Below are positions 15,001 to 29,362 of a stretch of DNA of 64,000 bases, piece after piece; the stretch's first letter is position 1; each line of letters starts with the position of its first letter. Source of the stretch: Haliclona indistincta (Eukaryota > Porifera > Demospongiae > Haplosclerida > Chalinidae). The stretch covers positions 4,950,547-5,014,546 of the forward strand of contig OZ024791.1 in the NCBI GenBank assembly GCA_964017065.1, in the 5' to 3' direction. The notes below the pieces were generated by a model that saw only the letters and a list, made by a program, of their open reading frames with translations, searched no databases and was not told where the DNA came from. The translations under genes were made by a program, and so were the position numbers.

Positions 15001-18000
15001 GGTGATACGCCTGTTGTTGAGACTAGGAGTAGGGTTAGTGTTCTGGTAGCGTATTGACGCCAAGATGGACTCATAGTTGCTGATAGAACTTGTGCCGCTA
15101 AGAGTCATTAGACCAGTGGATTCAACGTAGCTGCCTGTAATACCGTTACTATTAATAGAGGATGGAAGAAGCTGCTCTATGTCATTTCGAGGTATCACAT
15201 TTCCATTGGTGTCTAGCTCCTCTAGTCTGAGCACTACCTGTGTCAAACTACTGTCATCGGGATCACTGATGGAGACGCCTCTAGCAGCAACCACAACAGG
15301 ATCGCCAGCTACTTCAAACATAACAAACACATCAGTTGTGCTTTCTCCAGGAGCTAAGGTTATAGAGGGAGGATCATTGACAGGGAAGATACTGATAGTG
15401 GTGTATGCTTCGGTAGCCTCATCCAGGACGTACACTCTAAATCGCAGCACTCGCTGGACTGTGCTGGGGTTTGCATTGTTAGTGTTGCGATAACGCAGCT
15501 GCTTTACTGCAGCAGTCAAAGTAGCAAGTGTGCCTTGAAGAACTATGCCACTTGATGACTGCGAGATCACAGTGACAGATGAAGAGAGAGAACCATCAAC
15601 AAAGATTTGATCTTCGGATGCAACAAAGCCTGCTGAAAATGCAACAGAAATGTTGTAGCTATCGGAATCGACAGTGTCAGCATCGGTCAGCTGAAGATCA
15701 CTGCCAGTGACAGCAACACCACTAGCTCCCTCGGTGAAGCTGGTGCTGTAGTTGACATTAGGACCATCGAGTGCAATTACCGGTGGATGATCATCACTTG
15801 GTACCAGCATAACTGTAATGTCATCTCCCTGTGGGCAACTTCCAGATGTGGCATCCAAAGCAGTAAACCTAAGATTGATTGTGGAGGAGAAGGAAGGCTC
15901 ACTTCCTGTATCCTGGAAAGTGACAGTGCGCAGAACCTGTTGGTACTGATCTGGAGTAGCTGAACCACTCAATTCTAGAGTTCCATTGCTGTAGCTGACG
16001 GAAATGGGTGAAGCAGCTGGAGCAGTTGCTTGCAGCTGGCATGTGTCACAGGAGTCAGTACTAGTGATTGTAACTGTAGCCCCAGTAAGTTCTGCTAAAT
16101 AATCATCATCAGTTACTGTTAGCTGAGAATCTATTACTACAGGAGAAGCTCGCTCTGGGTACATCACTGGTGTATTAATACTCAAAGCAACTTCAGGACA
16201 ATTGTCACTTACTAACATTACTGACACATTTGTAAAGACGGGATCGCTTGAGCCTATGCCATCACTGATCACAAACTGTAGTTTGCGAGTGTGATCGCTT
16301 GGCTCAGGATTTTCAATGCTAAAGCGAAGCATACCAATGAACCACTGCCAGTTACCGAGGGTAAGGTTAGCTGTGTAGGTGTATGTGCGACAAGCTTTAT
16401 CGACCAAAGTAAGAGTTTCATCAATTGAAAAACTCGTCATGTTGGGTGAGTGAAGAGTGTCCAGAGAGTAGTTGTATGGATAGCTAGGAAGATCACAACT
16501 ACTGTCCAGTTTTGAAATGGTGACAGTGAGAGACTCCAAGTACTCGTGATCTATGTCGTCAACAACTACACTTGTTACACCTGAGACAGGAACCAAGGTC
16601 GGCTGGTTCTCTGTATAGCTTGTCATGTAGTCCGGGCTATTAGGACCTCCAGAGTCCAAATCAATGAAAGGAATATCATTCTCGGGTAATATTTCAACCA
16701 CTGCAATACATGAGGCAGCACTGAAAGCAGATGAAGTATCCGTAGAGGCGGCAGTGGTGTCTACACTAGACGCTCCTACTGACAGACCGTCTGTCATATC
16801 CCAAGCTCTCAATGTTATCTCGGCACTGCCAACAGTGCTGGGTGCAGGAACAAATCTTATTATGTAAGCTGGACCAAGAAGAAGACCAGATGATGGCGAG
16901 ACACTGGAAAGACTGGTGAACGTTCCAGATGATGAACGATATTGCCAGGTCCCTTGCCCGGTGAAACCGATAGCAGCTGCCCCAAGCAAAGAGGCTGTGT
17001 TGTCATTATCAGTGACTGAAGAACCAAAGATCTGTTGAACTATTTGTCCAACATTAATATCATCCGAAATATCCTCTTGGATCGAGTTAAGAGAGAGCCT
17101 TCCTTGAGCACAGACTAGCTCCGGCTGGTCATTGACAGCTACCAAGTTGAGAGTAATACTAACCGATGAATTGGAACTGGAATTATCTTCAGCATTATTG
17201 ACGAAGTTAAGTACTTCCTCATCAGTAAGATCTTGCATTCCGCTGCCTATATCTACAGCAATGTCTGATACAAAGTAGGAGATGGTTCTCTGAGTACCAC
17301 TCAGCTCCTCAGATGGATTGTTGTACGTTACGCTGCTGAGGATGGCTGCATACTCAGCTGTAGTGCCTTCTCCAACTATCACAAGAGAGGAATTACCACT
17401 ATCCATTCTGAAACCAACTGGCAGACCAGTAGATACACTAAGCAACTCATTATCGTCAAGAGCGTTATTGATCCTGACCACACCATACTGAACTGGGAAT
17501 ACATCAGTGTCGGCATCCGAGACACTGATATCGGCAACTCGTACTGCACTGCCACCTTCAACAAACTGCGCTCCTATTGCAAGATTTCCAGTGACGACTG
17601 GTCTGTTGTCATTGATATCGACTACACGCACAGTAACTGAAGCAGTACCAGAGCGAGGAGAAGTACCACCATCAACAGCACGAATCGAAAAACTAAAAAC
17701 GTTCGGACTCGTCTCAAAGTCGAACATTCTCGAGGTGGAAATGATAGTTGAAGTGCTGCTGGTAAGGATAAAGTTACTCGTAACAGTAGATGGAGAGAGC
17801 GTGTAGGTAAGCTCAGCATTAGATCCAGAGTCAGCATCAGTGAAGAGAATGGCAGGACTAATGGAGACTATAGTGCCTGAAGCTGAGTTCTCTAGTACTG
17901 TGCCTTCATAGAGCGATTGCTGTGGGACTGGAGAGTTGTCATTGATATCCTCTACTGTCACGTTAACAATGAACACATCTGAATAATCATCCTGGTCAGC

Positions 18001-21000
18001 AACTTGCAACATGAGAGTGTACTGGAATACGTTACTAGCATCAGTATCAAGAGATTGTACAACTGACACAGCTCCTGTATCAGGGTTCACTGCAAAGGCT
18101 GAAGTTGAAGGAGAACTAGCAACAAGAGAGTAAGAAAAGTTAGTATTAGCAGCTCCATCAGGGTCGAAAGCACTGATAGCCAAAGGGGCAGACGTAATGG
18201 TAGCACTGCTGCCAAGAGTGGCATCACAGTTTAACACAGAGGGAGGAGGACAGGATTCTAATAGAAAGATTGAACATGCTTGCTAAATTTAAATACTACA
18301 AAGACTGCTATAATTATGTAAAGCTGTGTATAGTAAATTACCAGGTTCTATGCATGCTAGACATAAATCAAGCTTTAGTAACCATTAGCTACCGTGAGGT
18401 ACATTTGATTACATGTACACAGTGACAAGACAAGCTGCTTCATGGGTCCGCATACAATAACAAAGCCAGAAATATGAATTGCATGAAAATGAATGTTTTG
18501 AAAGACTGACCTGGCGTACAACTAATACCGCCGAGTCTGTAGAAGAGTTTTCCACCAACCGAGAGAGGGTCCTCTTCTAGTGGCTCCATAGGAATGTCTG
18601 CTGTAGGACCATATACCACAGCACAGCGACCATTGTATCCAGAGAGAGAATACTGTTGTGTGTCGTTGAATGTAGTGGACAATCCACTAGCTTTGAATCC
18701 ACCATTAATGAGTGAACAGGACTCAAAATCTTCAAGAGTGTTATATGAAACACCAGCTGTAATGTTGTCTCCGTTCTTGAGAGTGCAGCGATATTGTCCG
18801 TTGGGTGGTATCAATCCATTGAGAGCATCAACATAAGTTTGGGAAGAGAAGCTGACAATTCTCTCAGTCACATTCAGTTCAGACTGAAGGAAAGTTGTCT
18901 CCAGCCTCAAGTAGCTGCATTGGAAATTGTCACTATGTCAGGTAAACTAAACTGAAGTAACTTACTTCCTGAATGTATCCTCATTTGGTGGATATTGATA
19001 AGCTCCTAGTATGTCACTGCGATAGTCATCAGCCACTGGAACAACTCTTTGCACCTGTACAAAATGCATGAACAAAACAAAAGAGAAACAGCAGATGCTT
19101 ACCGAAGAGCTGGTAGTCAGTGTTGAGGTGAACTGATGCGTCCAGACGACTTCAGCTGTGCTATTCACACAGTTGTCTCCATTGAGATATGTGACCTCAT
19201 TGACCTCAATTGAGTTGTCATTATACAGTCTCAAATAAGCACATAACAGAACATTGTCATCACTGTCAGTCAATGACCGCTCAACAACACGACGTATATA
19301 AAGCCCAGGAGCCACTGCAAAAGAAAAATAAAATAATGATTATTTTTTGGATGGATAATGCACTTACAACCAAAAGACCACTGGACAGCAACGTTCGTCC
19401 TCAGCGCTGTGTTGATGGAAACATCTTCAGGAATGGTGACTGTGTAGCTGTCAGGATCAGCAATCGGTGCATGCTCGTTCACATCAGTCACATTGATTAT
19501 CACTGTGACAGACATCTCGTTGGGTAGACCAATCGCTGGATTGTCCCTAGCTACAGCTTGGAAAATGTACACGTCCTGAGTTTCTCTGTCTAGTGGTACC
19601 AGCCAGGTAATGATACCAGTGTCTTCATCAATGGCAAAAACACCATCAGGAGCTCCAGAAAGAGAGTAAGTTATTCTGTTGTTACCATTGGAAGAGCCAT
19701 TAGGGAAGAGACCATAGTCACGGTCAATGGCTGTTACTGTGATGAGAGGAATACCAGCTGCCATTCTATTTTCTGATAGTGTCATAGTGTACATACTCTG
19801 CTCGAACATTGGTACAATGTCATTCACATCTTCCAGTATAATAGTGAAATTAGACTGAGCAGACTCCACCGACAGATAGCTGGAATCAGTGTTGGTGTCA
19901 CGAACAGTGACAGTATAAGGGTATTCTCTCACGCTAGTTACTGGATCAACATTGATCATGTTCATCTGAGTAACCCTGCCAGTCATCATGTTGATCATGA
20001 ATTTTGACGAAGAACCAGAATTGAGTGAGAATCTCAGCTCATCATTAGGGTCTGGATCACTAGCTGTTATAACCAGGTCAATCAGGGTATTCTCTGGTAC
20101 TATTACTGTCTCTGGTACAGGTGGATCAAAGAGTGGTCTCTCGTCATTAAGATTTATCACTGCAATAGAAATGATAGCTGATGATGAAAGAGGAGGGTTG
20201 CTGTTGTCATTAGCAACTACAGTCAAAGTGATTGGAGTAGAAGAGCTCTCGAAATCAATGGAGGCATTCTGGAACAGTTCACCTGATGTGCTTGAGATGT
20301 AAAAGCTGTTTGAGAAAGGTCCTACATTAAGAGAGTATGTGACCATTGTCATTGCTGCTGAAGACATCTGAATATCAGCTTCCTCGTCTCTATCAACAGT
20401 TTGCACTGTAACAAGAGGCGCAGCTAAAGGAGGAGCATTCTCAGTAACATTAGCAAAATATGGATCTTGTTCAAACATTGGAGGATGCTCATTCACGTCC
20501 ATCACGGTTACTGTGTAGTTCCTTTCTATGGTGTCTACGCCATCGCTGACTGTCACTGTCATCTCAAAGTCCACACCTGGAACACCTTCTCTATCGACTG
20601 GACCAGAGAGTGAGAGAAAGCCATCACTGTCGATAGCAACAAACTGGGATCCAGTTGTGATGCTGTACTGCAGTGGAAAGTCATCAGGATCTTCAGCTCT
20701 GATCTGGTTGGGCATAAGTGGTGCTCCAATAACATCGCTCTCAAACACAGAGAAACTGTCTGGAGGATTGACAAACACTGGTGGCTGGTCATTTTCATTC
20801 TGAACTTCAATGAGGACCACAGCAGACGCATTGAATACTCCAGACTCTGCCAGGATGTTGATAGTGTAGTTTTCTTGTTTGTTATCAAAGTCCAGAGCAC
20901 CGTTCACTAGTATCTCTCCTTCAAGAGGTGAACCAAGCTTATTCATAATTGTAAAGTCAGAAGTACCAAATAATGGACTGGCACTAGTGATACGAAACAA

Positions 21001-24000
21001 TGGAGTTTGGGGTGTAGGTAAATCATTATCAGTGACTCTCACTACACCAACGACTGTTCCTGGAGTTGCAGACTCGGACACTGACATCGTATAGATGTTT
21101 TGCACAAACTCGGGAGCATTGTCATCTACAGGAGTGGGTATCACTGCAACATCGACTGGTAAGCTAGTGTTACCATTTGCATCAGTAGCAATGAATCTAA
21201 CCAGGATAGGAGCCACTGAGGAAAATTCTAAGAGACTGTTCTGGTAAGAGAAGCTGGCTAGAATGCTAGTGTAGGTAGGAATAAGTGCAGTGCCCGTGAT
21301 GGTTAGGGACACTGAGGTAGATACCACAGTAAGACCAGCAGCATTGGTAAGGTTATTGTTGATTGCAAGAGTGTGCTCTGTGCCTGTGCTTCCTACTATC
21401 ATTGCTTGAAGACCACTGAGTGATGTGTCATCATCATCAAATATGGACGGTGAGCTAGTGAGGGAGACAGGAGGTCCTTGTTCTACGTAGTTGACGCTTG
21501 GGACTCCCAAGAAGATACGAGGGAGGTTGTTGAGTTCTTCAAACTGTATAGTAGCCACAGCAGGCAAGCTATCCAAGTCACCATCATTGACAACACAAGT
21601 AACCACTCTATCGGTGTCAGTGGTAGGGTCAGTAGATGTGCTGTAATAATGGACCGACCCAAGAGCTGTAATGTATTGAGCGACTGTTGCATTGCCAGTG
21701 AAGCTTAGGAGACTAGTTTCATTGCCAGTTAGAGTGAGCAATGATGGTGGAACAGATGTAACAAGAAGAGACTCTCCTGCATCTTGAGGATTCGTGAGAT
21801 TACACACAAGACTTTGCAAGTAAGCATTGTCATCATCTGAAACAGAAAATAAGCCAGTAAGTGCTATAGGAGAAGGTGGACCACTTTCTCTAAACACTAG
21901 CTGCCGAGCAGCTGCAGTAGTGTCTAGATCAATCTCAGGACGATCATTGACAGCCTGAAATGTGACATACGCTTTTCTCTCTGTACTGAAAAACAAGCCA
22001 TCAAACACATCAATAAGGATAGTCCGAGAATTAGGTCCAAGAGCACAAGGGTGTCGATCAGCTCTGCAAGGACTCAACTCATCTTCAGAATTGATGTACT
22101 GGATGCTCTGAATAAGATTATACACCTCTTGCAAGTCACCAGGATTACTGGGCTGAACTCGTAGTTCAAATTCGTTAGTTGGAGACAGTTGAGTATACGA
22201 TGGCGCAGTGCTGTTGTTAATCACAAGCCTCTCCATTGCTGCATCCTCTCCGTTAGCAATCTCAGCAACTACCATTGTGATTGTGAGGTTGACAGGATCG
22301 GGATCAGTGATAAGAGGAGATGTGTTAAGAGTGACTGGTTCAGTAGACTCCTCTACAAACACCACGGCAATGTTGCTGTTATCTGGCTCTGGTGTAGTGC
22401 TGTTCAAATCCAGAATCGGGGCCTCGTTGTTAATCGGTATAACTCTCACTGTTATCGTGTCGTCAGCAAGGTTGTCAGCAGGATCTGTCACACGAACTGG
22501 AAAGGTGAATTCAGTGTTAACGCTGTAGTTAGTGCTGAAGGTGATGAGAAGAGAGCCAGTATTAGGAGTAATGATGAACATAGCGGCAGTAGTACCAGGA
22601 AGAGAGAAGACAAGAGCACCATTGTCACTATCAGGATCTGAAGCAGTAACCATGCCGAGATCTAAATTAGCCTTATTGTCCTCTTCAACTTCAAAAAGAA
22701 GTCCCGGGGGACCAGTAAATACAGGAGGACGATCATCAACATTGTTTATCAGAACAGTGACCACGGCTGACCCGGTATTAGCTGGAACACCACCATCTGT
22801 TGCTCGTACCACAACAGTGCAGTTTGTTGTCTGCTCATAATCAAGACCACCATTTGTAGTGTATAAGGCAAGTGGCGAGAGGGAGGTGCTGAACTTGCCC
22901 ATGCAGCCCGACATAGGAGAAACAGAGGCAACTTCCAACATCACGACATCAGCATTTACTCCACTATCCAAGTCATCGATAGCGAATGTTAAAAGTTGTT
23001 GCTCCACATTTTCATCAACTGAGGTCAAGTAGGTAGGTTGAGAGAACATAGGTGGATTATCGTTGGCGTCAGTAACCACAAAAGAGAAGGTGAAGTTGCA
23101 GCAAAGTACGGGAGTACCTTGGTCACAGCTCTCTATTACAAGTGGATATGACTTGACTCCTTCAAAGTCCACCTCAGAGACCAGGAAGATTGTTAGCACT
23201 TGATTTTCGACTGAAATTGCGAAATGTCCAGTCTCATTGCCGGAGACAAGTCGATAAGTGACCATACCATCTTGGTTACCCAGATCAATGTCAGTTGCCT
23301 GGAGAGTGTGTATTTCGCTACCTATCACAACACTCTCGCTGAGAGAAACATTTCCGCCTGTGACACCAAGGTTGCACTGAGGAGGGTTGTCGTTAAAATG
23401 GATAATTTCTATGGTAGTGGAGACTGTGTTGTTTGGCGCTCCTCCGCCAGGAACGATGAGAAAATCTACATACCTAACAACAGCTTGCGGCTCATCTTCA
23501 GTGTTCTCATAACGAAGACAGGCGAGGGCATTCTGAAACTTTTGAACTGCAACATTCTGACTAAAAGTGATTTGCTTGACAGCGTTGTTGATTTCAGTAG
23601 AGATTCCATCCTCCATACATGTCACTAACAACCGTTCACCAACTTCTAGCAGAGGATTACGTATGTTCACTATGACTCGCTCAAGACTGGTGAGAGAGAA
23701 ATCAACAAGACGAGTGTTTCCGACAACTGGAACCTGTGTACCACTGTTCTCAGTATAATTAATAAAGTAGTTGACATTAGGAGCATCCAGCTCTAGAATG
23801 ATTCGTTCATTGATGGGATTGACATCGACAAGAATGTGTCGCATAGAAGAGCTGTCGCTATTGCCATCGTTCACTCTCACATTGACTATACGATCAAATA
23901 GTGAAGGGAAAGCTTCTGGTTGCTTAAGATTAACATACTGAAGAGTACGAAGAACAGTTTGGTAATCACTCTGTGTTGCTGTGCCAGTCAGTTGAAGAGT

Positions 24001-27000
24001 CTGTCCCGAGCAACTAGCAGGGACACATGAAATACTGCCAAGCGTGTTAGTGTCAATCGAAATGCTTTCATTACCTGCATCAAACACAGTAGAAATGCTA
24101 ACTGTAGCCGAGACGAGATTGGGGCTGTCGGGATCAATTATCGTTAGATCTTCGGACAGGAGTGTAGGACCACTGCCTTCAGTATAGCTGACAGTGTTGT
24201 CCAGACCATTTTCTCCACCATTAAGATCTACAATAGGTACATCGTCAAATGTGATTACGTTGATCGTTACTATCGTCTGAGGACTATTCAGATTCTTGCC
24301 ATCGCTGACAGAGAAGCTAATGGTTCGAGGCACCGACTCAGGCTCTTCAGCAAGGTTACGATACTCAATGCTGAGCAATGCTGTCACATACTCAGTACTT
24401 GACGGACTAAAAGATCCACGAATCTGAATACTATGTGGTGAAGATGTAATGGTGAGACCCAGAGGTGGAACTTGAGTCACGGTAAGAAACTCTAGTGTGC
24501 TATTGAACTGTGCATTGTTGAGAGTAACGTTGACTTCCTCTATGCTAGGATTTATGTCATTGTCTCTGAAAAATGCTCGTGGAGAAATTATTGGTATACC
24601 AGTGTCTACACCCTCTGTGAAGTTGACAGCAAAGTTGATACCTTCTTCAAGATCTCCATTAGCATCAAACACAGGAGGGACCTGGTTAGAACGTCCAAAT
24701 ATGTTGACATTGGATTCCGTTCCAAAATCAGTGTCATCAGCAATCTACAGACAAAAAAACAACAAGTAAAATCAAGCATTGTGAAGTTAATGACTGACTT
24801 ACCCTGAATTCAATCCTTCTCCCTTCTCCTTGTTCTTGAGGAGGAAAGGTGTCTCTAGTACTGTAAGAAATGCTTCTAAGGAAGTTGGTGTAGTCCACGG
24901 GAGGTGAGCTTCCCTTGTCAAAGTACAGTGTACGAGAGACAGGATTGTAAAAAGTGCTGAATCCATTTACGTCTGCTGTAAGATTCTGTGACCCAGACAT
25001 GTAGCCAGTAGGTACGATGGATTCACCACATGATGCAATACAGGTGTACAAAGAATTGTCCATTAGTCCTGTAATGTACAGAAGACGCATCTCTCCAACA
25101 AAATTGTAGTTACCACGAACTGATCCCCCAATACGAATATTGATGTCAGAAAGAGAAACAGGACTCGTAGAGCTGGTCTTGTCAAGGATCCTGGCTGGCA
25201 TTTCTCTGGGAGTGTCTATCCTCTGCAGTCCAATACGCTGGTTAGTGACTGAGAAATAGTGCCCCTCAGTGGGAAAGTAGACATGCCCATTGATGTAGAA
25301 CTTCATCTCTGGGAAATCAACGTCGAGCTTTACAAAGTGCCAATTGTCATTTCTAAGATCACCAAATATGCTTTCATCCCAGTAAAAACTCAAACCAACA
25401 CGACTTCCATAGCCAAGATCTGTGCTTGGTGTTGTGCCATCAACAAGCACATCACGATTATAGAAGAGGTTGAGCCTGTTGCTGCGAAACAGCCATGAAA
25501 AATAACGATTCCTAGAGTTGCTTGGATCTGTCTCAAAAGAGAGGACATACTGTAACCCGGGCACACTGTCACTACTAGAGAACTTAATCCACATTGACAT
25601 AGAGAAGTGATCTGAAAGAGACAGCACTTGGTCATGAAGTGTACCAGTGACAAGAAACCTGGACTGAGTACCAGTGCCACCAACAAACTGGTAGGCATCA
25701 GTTCCACTGATGAGGACAGGATTGTTGCTGCCGGTTGATTCTGGAGACAATGCTGAAGTGGTGAAGAGGTTGTACTGTGGATTGAGCCCACTTTCACACA
25801 TCACATACTCCATTCCAGTGGAACCTCGGCAGGTGGCATACTGAGTTGGAAATGAAGACTCTACATTGTTCAGTAGCAATCTAAGTGTAGCCACACCTCT
25901 CTCCACATTACCATCGTCACTAACAGTGAGTGGTGTAGCATCACTGCTCAGAATAATTGCTGTCTGACTATCGTCAAGATTGAGAATACGAGTAGACACG
26001 ATCGGTACTATGAATGGTCGCTGGTCCTCAATATTGATCACCTCAACATTAACAATGGTGCTTGCCTGATGGACACCATCGGATACTATAATCACAAAGC
26101 TGCGTTGAGGTTGCCCGCCAGTACTAACGTCAGCATCAAGGGACTGACCAGCAGCTACTCTAATAGCACCTGTTGCACCATCAATAACAAAATCAGTTAT
26201 TGAAGTGTCTTGAAAGAAATACACAAGAGTACCAACAGTGTCTTGGTCGGTAGCCATTACTGTTCCGACAGAGGCTCCTACATTATTCTCCACTACTGAG
26301 AAACTGAAGGTAGGCTGAGTAAAGACAGGAGCGACGTCATTCACATCAATGAGGTTGACAGTAAGCGTAGCTGTGCTGGTGAGTGGATTAAAAGAGTCTG
26401 AATCAGTAGCGATGATGGTAACAACAAAGACTTTAGTAGTTTCAAAGTCTAGCTGCGATGAGTCGTTCACTGTAACAAGCCCAGACAATTCATCGATGGC
26501 GAATGTACCAGTACCTCCCATAATGCTATATGTCACTGCAGTGCCTTCTGGATCGCTTGCAGATATCCCTGAGAACACAGTAGTTCCAGTAGGACTGTTT
26601 TCTGTTATGCTAGCCGTGTAGTTATCCTGTGCCGGTGGAAACACAGGTGGTTGATTGGGAGCTTGAAGTGTTATCAATACGACTGCAGTGTCGTTCCGTC
26701 CGGTGTCGTCCACAACAGTAATGGAGATGTTCCTGGATGGAGAACTGAGGATGGCGGAAACGTCGCTGCTGTTCAATGCCAATATGCTGTACTCCAACGA
26801 GCTCAAGAGCTGTTGAAAGTTCTGCACTGTTGACGCACCTTGAACGAAGCGATACTCGTACCTACCATCGGACACTTCACTGCTGACGGTGACGTTAGCC
26901 AGCATGGTGTTGTGCAAGATACGCTCAGTAGACAGAGAAGGGTCCAGCCCCTCAATGACCACCTCCAACCGGTCCAGCAAACCATCACTATCTATCACCA

Positions 27001-27175
27001 GTTGGTTCGTGGGGTTAGTTGCTAGACGCAAAACCGCTGCAGACTCACTCACAGGCACAAAGAAACTGGTTCCCTCTGGATTCAAGTTCAACGTGGGATC
27101 CGACTGCGCGGAGGCGGGGCTTGTTACCGCCAAAAATAGGCAGACCCCAGCCCATGAATAACTATTCATAAACAT
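1..27175 (-). CDS. Giant cadherin / LamG-type extracellular protein (5' part; continues beyond the window)
   Basis: Spliced exons on the minus strand: 27175-24803, 24744-19368, 19314-19103, 19054-18966, 18914-18511 and 18257 to beyond position 1. The junctions are GT-AG, the phases join, and the exons sum to 26,712 nt (8,904 codons) with no stop. The start ATG at 27175 opens a hydrophobic signal peptide of about 23 residues ending in A-S-A-Q. After that come dozens of roughly 100-120 residue repeats. Many are classical cadherin repeats with DxNDNxP and DxD calcium motifs. Others are a second type that opens with a VDLNGG-like motif and E, and carries Y...L..V.Y.N..P...R..V..DG. At least three concanavalin/LamG-like segments lie near 26000-24900, 7080-6420 and 3560-2830. 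No transmembrane segment is seen; the C-terminus is outside the window. Expected role is calcium-dependent cell-cell or matrix adhesion (family knowledge). It shares a divergent promoter region with RFC4. Confidence 0.9.
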
Positions 27176-27768
27176 GGCTGCCCTTTCGCAGTAGTTCCAC
27201 CCGCCCGCCTAGTTTAGCCTACAAACACAAGAAAACAGGCATACTATTTAGCACACTATTTTCAATAACAATTATTGTAAACTAAAGAGAAACATGCGTT
27301 GTCCTAAATCTCAGCCGCAAATTGCAGACTGCAATTTAGGGCGGGGCTGGCAGAGACTGAATTTGTCGCAACCGCACTTTTATTGCAAAGTAATACATAA
27401 TGTAACTATTGCGATTGTAATTTTGCATGCAGTAGCAGATCAGTGCGCTAGTTTATTTTGATGTATGCAAAGCACAACCAGTATCACATAAGGCATGCAC
27501 TTTTAATGTGAACATGCTGCAAATAGTATTCTACTCACTTCTTATGCAGCTCAAGACAATATATTATCACTGGGAATGACCGTTTCTTCACTACAAAATC
27601 AGAGCAGGATCGGCAGTAGGCTTTGGGTGTTTGCGCTCTAATGACATGAATGTGTTTTAGCGCACCCAAGTTAAGTGGCGCGTGTCATACGCGCGAGTGA
27701 AATATGAATGGGCGTGTTTACCACGGTATTCATGAGCGCGAGTCGAGTCGCGTGTTGAGCGCGGGAAA
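27176..27768. promoter_or_regulatory. Shared upstream region of the giant cadherin gene and RFC4
   Basis: The two genes diverge here, with 593 bp between their start codons. The RFC4-proximal 110 bp is rich in CG dinucleotides, unlike the AT-rich surroundings. No open reading frame with family resemblance was seen on either strand. It probably holds both 5' UTRs and both core promoters; no TATA box was recognised. Confidence 0.5.
27761..27768 (+). promoter_or_regulatory. E2F-type site next to the RFC4 start
   Basis: The octamer GCGGGAAA matches the E2F/DP consensus (reverse complement TTTCCCGC) and directly abuts the RFC4 ATG at 27769. RFC subunits are established E2F targets in animals, so the placement fits S-phase expression. 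That it works here is inference. Confidence 0.5.
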
Positions 27769-29288
27769 ATGGAGGCCTTTCTTTCTGGGCGTATTCGAAA
27801 TAAAGCAGGAAGCTCTACAGAAAAGACGAGTGGAGATAAAGGCAGCAGCAATAAACATGAAAAGAGAAAAATTCCATGGGTTGAAAAATAGTAGGTGGAG
27901 GAAAATACATACAGGTTCAAATTGATCACGTGGCAATTCCCAGCCGTCCTCGGTGTGTAGGTGAGGTGTCTCATCAAGATGAGGTAGTCAGTGTGCTGAA
28001 GAAGTGTGTGGAGGGAGTCGATGTGAGTGATTACATCAGTCAAGATAGATATCGGCAGTTTTCATTTCTCAGTTGCCGAACCTCCTCTTTTACGGACCAC
28101 CAGGAACAGGGAAGACATCAGCCATCTTAGCACTGGCGAGAGAGATGTTTGAGTAAGTCTCTAATGGTGAGCAGTATGTGCATTTCCCGTGTTTTTTCAG
28201 TGCAGACATTTATAAGAGCAGAGTGCTTGAGTTAAATGCATCAGATGAACGTGGTATTCAGGTAGGCAGAATAGTGAACTGCAATAATCGCTGATTTACA
28301 TGAATCTGTCTGCAGGTTATACGTGAAAAAGTGAAGACATTTGCTCAGATATCGGCCTCTTCTGTCAAAGCAAAGTAAGTGGTAAGGTTATAGTCTTGTT
28401 GGCTGGTACAGTGTCTATTCATTGGGCCACAGTAGTTTGTCCTCTGTCGTGTGAACAGTGTAACAGAGAATGGTATGAAGAAGGGTTATTCATGGTTTGT
28501 AGTGGGGGTAATGATAATTCATAGCAACTGCTGGAGTGTAGTAATGGAGTGTGAATAATCTACAACCAGCTGTCAACACATTTAATAGTATTCATAGTGC
28601 AGCTGATGGACCTCAACTTTACCTCTCTTTCTCACTTCCAGTGGTAAACCTTGTCCTCCATTTAAAATAGTAATTCTAGATGAGGCAGATTCAATGACTG
28701 GCAGTGCTCAGGTTCACCGTGCACCTTCACTATTATACCTCACTCACATTCTCCTGTCTAGGCTGCTCTACGAAGGACAATGGAGAGACAGTCAAAGACG
28801 ACACGTTTCTGCTTGATCTGTAACTACATTAGTCGCATTATAGAGCCACTGACGTCACGATGTTCCAAGTTTCGTTTCAAACCACTATCAGTAGACACAC
28901 TTACCAAGCGACTAGAATACATCAAAGAGCAAGAGAAGGTCAACTGTAGCGATGAAGTGAGCTGAAATAATTATCCTTTTATAGCTTTTGGTTTGTCAAT
29001 ATGTTCAGGTGCTACAAGTAATTGTAGAGGTGTGCGAAGGTGATCTGAGAAAGGTAGGACTATACCTCACAACCCCACCCTCTCCTACCCCACCCTCTCC
29101 TACCCCATCCTCTCCTACCCCACCCTCTCCTACCCCCACCCTCTCCAGGCTATCACATTGCTGCAGAGTGCTCACAGGCTGAGAGGAGAAGAGGAAGTCA
29201 CTCAGAATGATATACTGGAGATTGGTGGGGTATGCTATAAGAGTATGAGAGAGAAATATCACAATGAAACTGCTGCTGGCTGTGTAGT

Positions 29289-29362
<74 letters not shown>

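Noticed and set aside
92..18836. Many plus-strand ORFs of 60-185 codons opposite the giant cadherin gene
   Set aside because: They are antisense shadows of a long repeat-coding frame, serine/threonine/valine rich, and match no family.
29073..29146. CRISPR-like array
   Set aside because: The 15-bp units are contiguous with no unique spacers, and the genome is eukaryotic.
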